From Mycobacterium sp. ACS1612 (GTDB lineage: Bacteria > Actinomycetota > Actinomycetes > Mycobacteriales > Mycobacteriaceae), in the NCBI RefSeq assembly GCF_001667505.1, contig NZ_LZHZ01000054.1, positions 124,001-188,000 of the forward strand: a DNA stretch of 64,000 nt, in the 5' to 3' direction. A program made the translations under genes and the position numbers. Below are positions 26,109-33,153 of this stretch, piece by piece. Every line of letters begins with the position of its first letter. Positions within the stretch are counted from its first letter, which is position 1. The notes beneath the pieces are model-generated. The model was not told the origin of the DNA and ran no database searches. It was given only the letters and a program-made list of their open reading frames with translations.

Positions 26109-27337
26109 TGAAGAAGCTCTTCTCGGTCGCACTGGGAATCCTCACCGCCATCGGCGGATTCGTTGATATCGGCGATCTGGTGACCAATGCGGTCGTCGGT
26201 TCGCGATTCGGCATGGCGCTGGTCTGGGTGGTGGTGGTCGGGGTGGTCGGAATCTGTCTGTACGCCAACATGGCCGGACGTGTCGCCGCCGTCAGCGGCC
26301 GGGCCACATTCGAGATCATCCGCGAGCGCCTCGGCCCACGCGCCGCGGCGGCGAACCTGTCCGCGTCATTCTTCATCAACCTGATGACGTTGACCGCCGA
26401 GATCGGTGGCGTCGCATTGGCGCTGCAGTTGGCCACCGACGTCGGGCGCACGATGTGGATTCCAGTTGCCGCGTTCGGCGTATGGGTGGTGGTGTGGCGC
26501 GTCAAGTTCTCCATCATGGAGAACGTGACCGGGCTGCTCGGCCTCTTCCTGATCATCTTCGCGGTCAGTGTGTTTGCGCTGCACCCGAATTGGGCCGACC
26601 TCACGCAACAGGTCACGTCACCGGTCATTCCGGAGAAGGAGTCGGCGGCCACATACTGGTATTTCGCGGTCGCACTGTTCGGTGCCGCGATGACACCGTA
26701 CGAGGTGTTCTTCTTCTCCTCCGGAGCAGTGGAGGAGCATTGGACCAAGAAGGATCTGGGCACGTCGCGGCTCAACGTCTTGGTGGGCTTCCCGCTGGGC
26801 GGAATGTTGTCGATCGCGATCGCCGCATGCGCGACGATCGTGCTGCTGCCCAACCAGATCGAAGTCACGACTCTGTCGGAGACGGTGATGCCGGTCGTAG
26901 CCGCGGGCGGAAAACTGTTCCTTGCGTTCGCGATCGTCGGGATCGTCGCAGCGACGTTCGGCGCCGCGCTGGAAACCGCGTTGTCCGGCGGCTACATCCT
27001 GGCCCAATTCCTGGGTTGGCCGTGGGGGAAGTTCCGGCGTCCGGCGGAGGCGGCGCGATTCCATGTGGTGATGATGGTGACGATCGTCCTCGGTGCCGCG
27101 GTGCTCTACACCGGCATCGACCCGATCATGGTCACCGAGTACTCGGTCGTGTTCTCTGCCATCGCGTTGCCGCTGACGTATCTGCCAATCCTGATCGTGG
27201 CCAACGATTCCCAATACATGGGCGCCGAGACCAACGGGAGGGTGACAAACGTCTTCGCCTCCGTGTATCTGGTGATCATCCTGGCGGCGTCGCTCGCCGC
27301 GATCCCGCTGATGATCGTGACAGGAGCCGGCCAATGA
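26108..27337 (+). CDS. NRAMP-family metal transporter-like membrane protein
   Basis: A 409-residue polytopic membrane protein with about 11 hydrophobic segments and the NRAMP layout. The TM1 metal motif, canonically DPGN, reads DIGD in GGFVDIGDLVTNA. The TM6 motif, canonically MPH, reads MTPYE in GAAMTPYEVFFFSSGA. The overall pattern (EIGGVALALQLATDVGR, FGAALETALSGGYILAQF) is still NRAMP-like. With both motifs changed it may move a metal other than Mn2+/Fe2+, for example Mg2+, or act differently. It is in a SigF-driven operon and overlaps the next gene by ATGA. Confidence 0.8.
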   Translation: MKKLFSVALGILTAIGGFVDIGDLVTNAVVGSRFGMALVWVVVVGVVGICLYANMAGRVAAVSGRATFEIIRERLGPRAAAANLSASFFINLMTLTAEIGGVALALQLATDVGRTMWIPVAAFGVWVVVWRVKFSIMENVTGLLGLFLIIFAVSVFALHPNWADLTQQVTSPVIPEKESAATYWYFAVALFGAAMTPYEVFFFSSGAVEEHWTKKDLGTSRLNVLVGFPLGGMLSIAIAACATIVLLPNQIEVTTLSETVMPVVAAGGKLFLAFAIVGIVAATFGAALETALSGGYILAQFLGWPWGKFRRPAEAARFHVVMMVTIVLGAAVLYTGIDPIMVTEYSVVFSAIALPLTYLPILIVANDSQYMGAETNGRVTNVFASVYLVIILAASLAAIPLMIVTGAGQ

Positions 27338-27729
27338 GCGAGCTTCCCACCCAACCCCACCGCGGCCGAGTGCTCGACGCCCGCCTGCATCTGCTGGACC
27401 GCCAACTGCTCGACGACGCCGGCGATCCGGCGGGGATCGTCGACGACCTCGAACTCGCGGGGGTGGAATTCGACACGGGCATCGCGAACAGCAGCGACGC
27501 CCCGCAGGTGACCTCGCTGCTGTCCGGTCACGTCGTGGCCACTCGGATCTTCGGCGGCAAGCCCCCTCGGTCACGCCTGCAGGCCATCCCGTGGGATCTG
27601 GTCGCCTCGGTGTCAGTGGTGGTGACGTTGAAACCCACTGATGTGGCCCTCGACAGCGGCTGGATGGAGAAGTGGCTGTGCGATCGAATCGTCAAGCGCA
27701 TCCCGGGAGGCAGGCATGCTGCTGAGTGA
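27334..27729 (+). CDS. small protein of the NRAMP-like operon, possible PRC-barrel partner
   Basis: A 131-residue soluble protein. It has RVLDARLHLLDRQLLDDAGDPAGIVDDLEL at the N terminus, which looks like a PRC-barrel beta strand set, and a hydrophobic WDLVASVSVVVTLKPTDV in the middle. It is coupled by ATGA to the transporter and overlaps the next gene by 14 bp. No catalytic motif is seen. A role as cytoplasmic sensor or regulator of the transporter is plausible but unproven. Confidence 0.65.
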   Translation: MSELPTQPHRGRVLDARLHLLDRQLLDDAGDPAGIVDDLELAGVEFDTGIANSSDAPQVTSLLSGHVVATRIFGGKPPRSRLQAIPWDLVASVSVVVTLKPTDVALDSGWMEKWLCDRIVKRIPGGRHAAE

Positions 27730-28054
27730 GGTGCTCGGGCTGCGCGTCGTCGACGCCGGGAACCATCCGGTGGGCACGGTGGTCGACGTCCGACTGACGA
27801 TCTCAGATGCGCACGATCTGCCGAAGCCGCGGGTTCTCGGCCTGGTGATCAGCCCCCGCACGAAGTCGTCCTTCCTCGGCTATGAGCGTTCCGCGGCCAA
27901 CGCCCCTGTGATGATCGCCGCACTGATGCGCTGGCGGCACCGCGGCACTTTCGTGGCCGCCTGGGACGACGTCGCCCGAATCGGCTCTGACCTGGTCAGA
28001 TTGCGTCCCGGTTTCACCCGGTACTCCCCGGTGCTGCGCGATGCAGGCGTTTAG
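27716..28054 (+). CDS. PRC-barrel-like protein
   Basis: A 112-residue protein. MLLSEVLGLRVVDAGNHPVGTVVDVRLTI is a recognisable PRC-barrel opening, and VLGLVISPRTKSSFLGYERS resembles the second half. PRC barrels occur as small regulatory or RNA/protein-binding units and as the cytoplasmic domain of some metal transporters. The ATG at 27716 overlaps the previous gene by 14 bp. The paired PRC-like genes directly after an NRAMP-like gene suggest a conserved module. The stop codon lies inside the next gene's SigF-type promoter. Confidence 0.7.
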   Translation: MLLSEVLGLRVVDAGNHPVGTVVDVRLTISDAHDLPKPRVLGLVISPRTKSSFLGYERSAANAPVMIAALMRWRHRGTFVAAWDDVARIGSDLVRLRPGFTRYSPVLRDAGV

Positions 28055-28074
28055 CCATTCGAGGCCACGGGAAT
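28049..28074 (+). promoter_or_regulatory. SigF-type promoter for csbD
   Basis: GTTT (28049-28052), 16 bases, GGGAAT (28069-28074). The -10 has GGGAA rather than GGGTA. The GTTT overlaps the stop codon of the preceding gene, and the csbD ATG follows 79 bases downstream. Confidence 0.6.
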
Positions 28075-28152
28075 GCCACCCCGCAGCGAGGGGAGATTCC
28101 TCTTGTCGGCCCGCAGGGCCCTCCGACCCAGATCAACAGTGGAAGGGTAAGC

Positions 28153-28392
28153 ATGACCGAGAAGAACAGTGGCCCCCAAGAAGGCATCAAGGGCGCCGTC
28201 GAAGACGTCAAGGGCAAGGCGAAGGAAGCGGTCGGCACCGTCACGGGTCGTGACGATCTGACCCGCGAAGGCAAGGCACAGCAGGACAAGGCCGACGCCC
28301 AGAAGGACGTCGCCAAGAAGGAAGCCGAAGCGGAATCCGCCCGCGCCGGCGCACATGCCGCCGAGCGGCGTCAGGAATCCGAGCAGCACTGA
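28153..28392 (+). CDS. CsbD-family stress protein
   Basis: A 79-residue hydrophilic protein with the CsbD signature: GIKGAVEDVKGKAKEAVGTVTGRDDLTREGKAQQDKADAQ. It is very rich in Lys, Glu and Ala and probably a flexible helix. CsbD-like proteins belong to general-stress regulons (SigB in Bacillus), where they are abundant but of unknown function. GGAAGGG precedes the ATG at 28153. A SigF-type promoter at 28049-28074 and a strong terminator just after fit a monocistronic stress gene. Confidence 0.85.
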   Translation: MTEKNSGPQEGIKGAVEDVKGKAKEAVGTVTGRDDLTREGKAQQDKADAQKDVAKKEAEAESARAGAHAAERRQESEQH

Positions 28393-28401
28393 TCTCACAC
28401 G

Positions 28402-28433
28402 AAAGAGGCCCAGCCGATCGGCTGGGCCTCTTT
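28402..28433. terminator. bidirectional rho-independent terminator
   Basis: A perfect 32-bp palindrome, arm AAAGAGGCCCAGCCGA (28402-28417) and its complement (28418-28433), followed by TTTT. The A-run on the left and T-run on the right let it work for csbD on the plus strand and for usfY, whose stop is at 28439, on the minus strand. Confidence 0.92.
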
Positions 28434-28438
28434 TCGTC

Positions 28439-28747
28439 TCAACTACTTGGGCGTTGTCGATGAGCATCGGGATGCTGTGCGTACCAACGATCTTCGATGC
28501 GGCGCACCCGCAGATGCTCGACGAGCAGCCAACCTCCTCCAATCAGAAACAGTACAAGGGACGTGATCCCGAGGCTGATCCCGACGCTGTGATGTGCCGA
28601 CGCGTGCGCGGCCAGTGCGGAAACGAAAAGCACAAGGGCGACGCCGATCACGATCAGCCCCGGCATGATCTTGTTGTCCTTCATCGACTCGCCTGCGTGC
28701 GGCCGCGTCGTCCTCGCGTGGTCGACAGGATCCTTCGGGCCCTTCAT
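28439..28747 (-). CDS. usfY: UsfY-like membrane protein
   Basis: A 102-residue protein with DPVDHARTTRPHAGES at the N terminus, two transmembrane helices (about 29-46 and 54-74) and a C-terminal RVRRIEDRWYAQHPDAHRQRPSS. This pattern, two TM helices framed by a conserved N-terminal motif and a basic tail, is my recollection of the mycobacterial UsfY family, which sits next to the usfX-sigF operon in M. tuberculosis. Here it is separated from rsbW by about 17 kb. GAGAGGAG lies before the ATG at 28747. I found no convincing SigF promoter for it. Confidence 0.75.
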   Translation of the reverse strand: MKGPKDPVDHARTTRPHAGESMKDNKIMPGLIVIGVALVLFVSALAAHASAHHSVGISLGITSLVLFLIGGGWLLVEHLRVRRIEDRWYAQHPDAHRQRPSS

Positions 28748-28823
28748 CGGTACTCCTCTCTCGGCATACCTACAGCCGCCGAAACTGGGCTGATTTCAAC
28801 GGTAGGACTACCCGGCGGCGCCG

Positions 28824-29450
28824 TCACGCGTTCGGCGGATACTGCTCGCGCCGTAGCACGGCGGCGAGATGGGCGGCGTTGCGGGCGGCCGAGGCGGTGG
28901 TCTTGGCGACGGGTTCGGGGACTTCGTCGAGGTCGTCGTAGTTCTTCGACTGCATCGCCTCGCCGGTCCAATACGTTCCGGCCTGCGCGGGAATGGAGAA
29001 GCCGATGTCGTTGAGGCCCTGGAACAGGTCGGCGATGACCTTGTGGGCACCGTCTTCGTTGCCCACCACCGCGACGATCGCGACCTTGCCCACCATGACC
29101 GGGCGTCCGGCGTCGTCCGTGGTGGACAACTCGGCGTCGAGACGCTCGAGGACACGCTGCGCGATGCTGCACGGATGGCCTACCCAGATCGGTGTGGCGA
29201 GCACGAGAATGTCGGAGTCCAGGATGGTTTGGCGGATTCTGGGCCACTCGTCGCCGTCACCCATATCGGCCTCGACGCCCGGGTGAATCGCGTAATCGAC
29301 CATCCGCAGCGATTCGGTCTTCACACCGGCTTCCCGCAACCCCTGACACACGTGTTCGGCCATCAGGGCGCTGCTCGACGGGGCAGGGCTCGGTTTCAGA
29401 CTGCATACGAGCGCGACAGCGCGCAACGGTCCTGAAGAGGTTTCGGGCAT
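28824..29450 (-). CDS. flavodoxin-like NAD(P)H-dependent FMN reductase family protein
   Basis: A 208-residue flavodoxin fold protein. The N-terminal VALVCSLKPSPAPSSS is the phosphate-binding loop position. Then come SDILVLATPIWVGHPCSIAQRVLERLDAEL, the typical P-IW-G-PS motif, and KVAIVAVVGNEDGAHKV. Such proteins reduce quinones or electrophiles and are common in stress regulons. An ATG at 29450 is the start. A SigF-type promoter lies immediately upstream (29460-29484), giving a nearly leaderless transcript. Confidence 0.82.
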   Translation of the reverse strand: MPETSSGPLRAVALVCSLKPSPAPSSSALMAEHVCQGLREAGVKTESLRMVDYAIHPGVEADMGDGDEWPRIRQTILDSDILVLATPIWVGHPCSIAQRVLERLDAELSTTDDAGRPVMVGKVAIVAVVGNEDGAHKVIADLFQGLNDIGFSIPAQAGTYWTGEAMQSKNYDDLDEVPEPVAKTTASAARNAAHLAAVLRREQYPPNA

Positions 29451-29459
29451 GCGCCGGGG

Positions 29460-29484
29460 CTACCCGGCTGACGAAAGGTCAAAC
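29460..29484 (-). promoter_or_regulatory. SigF-type promoter for the flavodoxin-like gene
   Basis: On the minus strand: GTTT (29484-29481), 15 bases, GGGTAG (29465-29460). The start codon at 29450 follows about 10 bases after the -10 element. Confidence 0.75.
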
Positions 29485-29493
29485 GACGCCGGG

Positions 29494-29871
29494 CTATCCG
29501 CCAAGCAGGACGGGGCCTGCCAGCGCGGGCATGCTCATCGCCACCACCACGAGCATCAACGTGACCAGGACCCAGCCCGCGCCCTGCCACGCCCACCAGG
29601 TCTCACGGTTGCGCCACGTCTGATAGGTACGCACGAAAGCCCACACCGCCCCTGCCAGGAAGATCAGCGGCGCACCGACTGACAGCAACGTCCGCTGGGG
29701 CACCCCGCAGGCCACGGTGTCGGCGGTGGCGCCCTGGCACGTGCTCAGCCACAGCGCCGCGAAGACCAGAAACGCCAACCCTGCCACCGCGACGACCGAG
29801 CCGAAGCGCACCGCATCGCGCACGTTTGCCCTGTCGTGCCGTAAGTCGTTGGGATTGTTATACACAGCCAC
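29494..29871 (-). CDS. conserved membrane protein (Rv3289c-like)
   Basis: A 125-residue protein with three likely transmembrane helices (about 25-45, 63-82 and 95-117) and two cysteines in the first loop (STCQGATADTVACG) that could form a disulfide. No known domain is visible. By position before lat, and by its length as I recall it, it corresponds to Rv3289c, which lies between usfY and lat in M. tuberculosis. A SigF-type promoter is found 43 bases upstream. Confidence 0.75.
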   Translation of the reverse strand: MAVYNNPNDLRHDRANVRDAVRFGSVVAVAGLAFLVFAALWLSTCQGATADTVACGVPQRTLLSVGAPLIFLAGAVWAFVRTYQTWRNRETWWAWQGAGWVLVTLMLVVVAMSMPALAGPVLLGG

Positions 29872-29913
29872 CCGAATTCCCTGCTCAAACGTATCCGTCC
29901 AATGCGCGGGGAG

Positions 29914-29939
29914 ATTCCCTGTCCGGCGAACGAATAAAC
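29914..29939 (-). promoter_or_regulatory. SigF-type promoter for the Rv3289c-like gene
   Basis: On the minus strand: GTTT (29939-29936), 16 bases, GGGAAT (29919-29914). It overlaps the region just beyond the stop of the PAS-ANTAR gene. Confidence 0.65.
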
Positions 29940-29941
29940 CT

Positions 29942-30622
29942 CTACCGCTCGACGCGCAGGTGCGCGGTCAGCAGGAGCCTGTCGTACACCGACCTAGCGG
30001 GCAGTACCTCGTCATAGGGCAGGTCCAGGAAGTCCCTGGCGAGTTGCTCGGCCAGCGCGCGCAACTTGGTATTCGTCTCCTGCGAGCGCCACTTCAGCAA
30101 CTCGAAAGCGGAATCGGCGTTGATCCGGTAGATCAACATCAACATCCCCTTGGCCTGCTCGATGCCGCTGCGGGCCTCGGCGATCTCGGCGACCGCCTCG
30201 GTGAATCGCTCCTTGTGGCCGCCCGTCGGCGACGGGGTGACGTCGACGTAGAAGCCGTGCGTTCCGACGACCTCGCCGGCTTCGTCGAAGATCTGGTCCC
30301 CCACGACCACCACGTCGTGGACTTCGCCTCTGGTGTCGACGATCCGGTGCCGGGTGGAGAATGCGCCTGCGGTGCGGCGGATCTCGTCCAGCGTCGCCGC
30401 GACCTGACCGTAGTCGTCGGGATGCTTGTGTGACAGAACCAGGTCCGTCGTCGGTTGCACCGTATCCGGCTCGTAGCCGTGCATCCGCTCCACCTGAGGC
30501 GACCATTCCCAGCGCTCGTCGGCGAAGTAGAACCGGAACCAACCGACCCGTTGGGGCTCGCCGCCCGCCAACGCGTGTTCGACGGGCGTCTGCCCCTCGC
30601 GGTCGGTCAACCCTTCGGTCAT
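29942..30622 (-). CDS. PAS-ANTAR RNA-binding regulator
   Basis: A 226-residue two-domain protein. The N-terminal PAS domain (about 20-130) contains VGWFRFYFADERWEWSPQVERMHGYEPDTV and the PDD...QV stretch. The C-terminal ANTAR domain (about 145-205) has IEQAKGMLMLIYRINADSAFELLKWRSQETNTKLRALAEQL. ANTAR proteins bind paired hairpins in nascent mRNA and prevent termination; here a PAS signal would control that. The ATG at 30622 is preferred over longer readings. Its position between the Rv3289c-like gene and lat is not part of the M. tuberculosis order. Confidence 0.85.
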   Translation of the reverse strand: MTEGLTDREGQTPVEHALAGGEPQRVGWFRFYFADERWEWSPQVERMHGYEPDTVQPTTDLVLSHKHPDDYGQVAATLDEIRRTAGAFSTRHRIVDTRGEVHDVVVVGDQIFDEAGEVVGTHGFYVDVTPSPTGGHKERFTEAVAEIAEARSGIEQAKGMLMLIYRINADSAFELLKWRSQETNTKLRALAEQLARDFLDLPYDEVLPARSVYDRLLLTAHLRVER

Positions 30623-30745
30623 GGTGTGCAGGTTAGCTCGGCTCAGTACGTCACGGCATCGAAGCTGATCAGCCGTTCGTTTCGGGGACATCAGCGGGAT
30701 CAGTGCGATCGCTGCTGTCGGGGCGGGGCTCTAGCATTCCCACCC

Positions 30746-31282
30746 GTGAGGCTCAAGCTGTACGTGGTCGCGAGCGTGGTATCCGGCATCGCCGCACACC
30801 TTCTCGGCGTGTCCGCGCCGTGGAGCCTGGCGGTCGGCGCGGTCGCGCCCGCGCTCGCCGCGGCGGCGCCTGTCTTCCTGCGCGGTGTGCTGTCGGGCGT
30901 CAGCACCCGCGACGACATCGCCGCCGAGATGTCGGGCACGGAGTTCGAGGACTACGTGGCGCGGATGGTCCGGTCGTGCGGCGTCCCGGTGATCATGACG
31001 TCGGTCACGGGCGACTGGGGTGTCGACATCATCGTCGGCAGACGGCCGAATCGTGTTGCGATTCAGTGCAAACGGCAGTCCCGCCCGGTGGGCACCAGCG
31101 CCATCCAGGAGGTGGTGGCCGGCGCACCCATGCAGGACTGCGTCAAGACCATGGTGGTCACCAACCACGAATTCACCCCTGCGGCACGCAAACTCGCGGA
31201 GTTGCACGGCTGCGAGCTCGTGGGCCGAGGCGAACTTCCCCGGCTCCGGTCGACGATTTGCCGCCTCACCGCATCTGCGTGA
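30746..31282 (+). CDS. membrane-anchored Mrr-type restriction endonuclease-like protein
   Basis: A 178-residue protein. Two hydrophobic segments at the N terminus (about 5-22 and 27-47) precede an Mrr_cat-like nuclease domain. TEFEDYVARMV holds the conserved Glu, GDWGVDII has Asp94, and VAIQCKRQ has the Gln107-x-Lys109 of the PD-(D/E)xK fold. TSAIQEVVAGAPMQDCVKTMVVTN is the following Mrr-type block. The start is a GTG at 30746. There is no methylase or DNA-recognition gene nearby. Its 3' end overlaps the convergent lat gene by 17 bp. Confidence 0.8.
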   Translation: MRLKLYVVASVVSGIAAHLLGVSAPWSLAVGAVAPALAAAAPVFLRGVLSGVSTRDDIAAEMSGTEFEDYVARMVRSCGVPVIMTSVTGDWGVDIIVGRRPNRVAIQCKRQSRPVGTSAIQEVVAGAPMQDCVKTMVVTNHEFTPAARKLAELHGCELVGRGELPRLRSTICRLTASA

Positions 31283-32618
31283 GCACCTGCCGCACCGCCG
31301 CGACGGCGGTGTCGATCTCGTCATGCGTCACCGTCAGCGCCGGGCGGAACCGCACGCTGTCCGGACCGCTGGCGAGCATGATGACGTGGCGATCCCACAA
31401 CCTGCGGATCAACTCGTCCCGCTCTGCGCCGCTGGGCAGGCTGAACGCGCACATCAAGCCGCGACCACGCACGTCGAGGACCAGGCCGGGGAACTCGTCG
31501 GCCAACTCGGCCAGCTGATCCAGCAGATAGCGGCCTGCGTTGGCGGCGCGCATCATCAACCCGTCCGATTCGATGACCTCCAGGATGCGGCGGGAGCGCA
31601 CCATGTCGACCAGGTTGCCGCCCCAGGTCGAATTGATCCGCGAGCTGACGGCGAACACGTTGTCGCGCACCTCATCCACGCGGGTCTTGAATCGCTCCTC
31701 GCGTGCGCGGCCGCCCGCCATGATCCCGCACACCTGCGTCTTCTTCCCGAACGAAACGATGTCCGGTGTGACGCCCAGTTGCTGGTAAGCCCACGCGGTT
31801 CCGGTGAATCCGCAACCTGTCTGCACCTCGTCGAAGATCAGCAGCGCATCGAACTCGTCGCACAGTGCGCGCATCGCGGCGAAGTACTCCGGCCGGAAGT
31901 GCCGGTCGCCACCCTCACCCTGGATCGGTTCGGCGATGAAGCACGCGATGTCGTGCGGGTTGGCTTCGAACGCCGCACGCGCCTGGCGCAGCGACTCGGC
32001 TTCGAGCGCGTCCATGTCGGCGCCGGGGCGGATGTACGGCGCGTCGATCCGCGGCCATTCGAACTTCGGGAACCGCGCCACCTTGTTGGGGTCGGTGTTG
32101 GTCAGCGACAGCGTGTACCCGCTGCGGCCGTGGAAGGCCCCGCGCAGGTGCAGCACCTTGGTGCCGAGTTCGGGGTCTCTGCCGTGCGCCTCGTTGTGCC
32201 GGCTCTTCCAGTCGAATGCGACCTTGAGCGCGTTCTCGACGGCCAGCGCTCCCCCGTCGACGAAGAACAGATGCGGCAGCGCGGGATCGCCGAGCACCCT
32301 GGCGAAAGTGTCGACGAAGCGCGCCATCGGCACGCTGTACACGTCGGAGTTGCTCGGCTTGTTGACCGCGGCCTGTGCCAGTTCGGCGCGGAAGTCCTCG
32401 TCGTCGGCCAGCGCCGGGTGGTTCATGCCCAGCGCGGACGACGCGAAGAACGTGAACATGTCGAGGTAACGCTCGCCGGTGCGGGCGTCGACCAGATACG
32501 ACCCCGATGAGCGGTCGATGTCGAGGACGAAGTCGAGCCCATCGGCCAGCATGCTGCGGGCCAGCACGTCGCGGACGTCGTGGGGACGCAGGGCAGCGGA
32601 GGTCAGCACGGCAGTCAT
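31266..32618 (-). CDS. lat: L-lysine 6-aminotransferase
   Basis: A 450-residue class III PLP aminotransferase. It has MFTFFASSALGMNHPAL, the HLRGAFHGRSGYTLSLTNTDP stretch, LLIFDEVQTGCGFTGTAWA (PLP Asp) and the Schiff-base lysine in SFGKKTQVCGIMAGG. It moves the epsilon-amino group of lysine to 2-oxoglutarate, giving piperideine-6-carboxylate and glutamate. It is strongly induced in starved mycobacteria. The product is the substrate of the pcd dehydrogenase at 34404. The order lat-lrpA-hglS-pcd matches Rv3290c-Rv3293. Confidence 0.95.
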   Translation of the reverse strand: MTAVLTSAALRPHDVRDVLARSMLADGLDFVLDIDRSSGSYLVDARTGERYLDMFTFFASSALGMNHPALADDEDFRAELAQAAVNKPSNSDVYSVPMARFVDTFARVLGDPALPHLFFVDGGALAVENALKVAFDWKSRHNEAHGRDPELGTKVLHLRGAFHGRSGYTLSLTNTDPNKVARFPKFEWPRIDAPYIRPGADMDALEAESLRQARAAFEANPHDIACFIAEPIQGEGGDRHFRPEYFAAMRALCDEFDALLIFDEVQTGCGFTGTAWAYQQLGVTPDIVSFGKKTQVCGIMAGGRAREERFKTRVDEVRDNVFAVSSRINSTWGGNLVDMVRSRRILEVIESDGLMMRAANAGRYLLDQLAELADEFPGLVLDVRGRGLMCAFSLPSGAERDELIRRLWDRHVIMLASGPDSVRFRPALTVTHDEIDTAVAAVRQVLTQMR

Positions 32619-32670
32619 GAGACCATCTTAACAGATTATTTACGGTGGTAATGCCGTGTGACCGGAACTA
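32619..32670 (-). promoter_or_regulatory. lat promoter with possible Lrp site
   Basis: An AT-rich 52-bp gap between lrpA and lat. On the minus strand TAAGAT (32632-32627) is a fair -10 box very near the lat ATG. The TTAC-GGTG-GTAA inverted motif (32640-32651) resembles Lrp-type half sites, so LrpA may control lat directly. Confidence 0.4.
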
Positions 32671-33123
32671 TTACGGTATGAACTCGCGGCCAGCGTAAAA
32701 AGTCTGTAGGATGATCGTGCTTCGGGTCCGCACGTTCGCCGCCGTCCGAATCCGTTGCAGCAAATCTTCGAGCGCCCGCGCCGATTCGACACGCACCAGC
32801 AGGATGTAGCTCTCTTCTCCTGCGACCGAGTAACAGGACTCGATTTCCGCGATGTGTTCGAGCCGGGCGGGCGCATCATCAGGTTGGGAGGGATCAAGAG
32901 GAGTGATGGCCACAAACGCGGACAGCAAGTGCCCGATGGCCTCGGGGTTGATCCGGGCCGAGTACCCGGTCACCACGCCACGCGACTCCAGCCGCCGCAC
33001 CCGGGACTGGACAGCCGACACCGACAACCCGGCCACCGCCGCGAGATGCGCCAGCGTCGCGCGTCCGTCGGCCACCAGTTCACGCGCGAGGGTGCGATCG
33101 ATCTCGTCGAGCGGTTCGCTCAT
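32671..33123 (-). CDS. lrpA: Lrp/AsnC-family regulator
   Basis: A 150-residue Lrp/AsnC protein. The N-terminal winged helix-turn-helix has LDEIDRTLARELVADGRATLAHLAAVAGLSVSAVQSRVRRLESRGVV. The C-terminal ligand-binding RAM domain ends in STIILQTFYAGREFIP. Its M. tuberculosis equivalent (Rv3291c) binds amino acids and controls lat. It is divergent from the hglS-like gene across only 30 bp. Confidence 0.92.
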   Translation of the reverse strand: MSEPLDEIDRTLARELVADGRATLAHLAAVAGLSVSAVQSRVRRLESRGVVTGYSARINPEAIGHLLSAFVAITPLDPSQPDDAPARLEHIAEIESCYSVAGEESYILLVRVESARALEDLLQRIRTAANVRTRSTIILQTFYAGREFIP

Positions 33124-33153
33124 GGCGGCACCCTATCCAAGGTGGTCGTGAAA

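Noticed and set aside
28748..28823. SigF promoter for usfY
   Set aside because: GTTT and GGTAT are present on the minus strand but only 11 bases apart; the other GGGTAG there has no GTTT at the right distance.
30746..31282. Restriction-modification system
   Set aside because: The Mrr-like nuclease has no methyltransferase or specificity subunit in the neighbouring genes.
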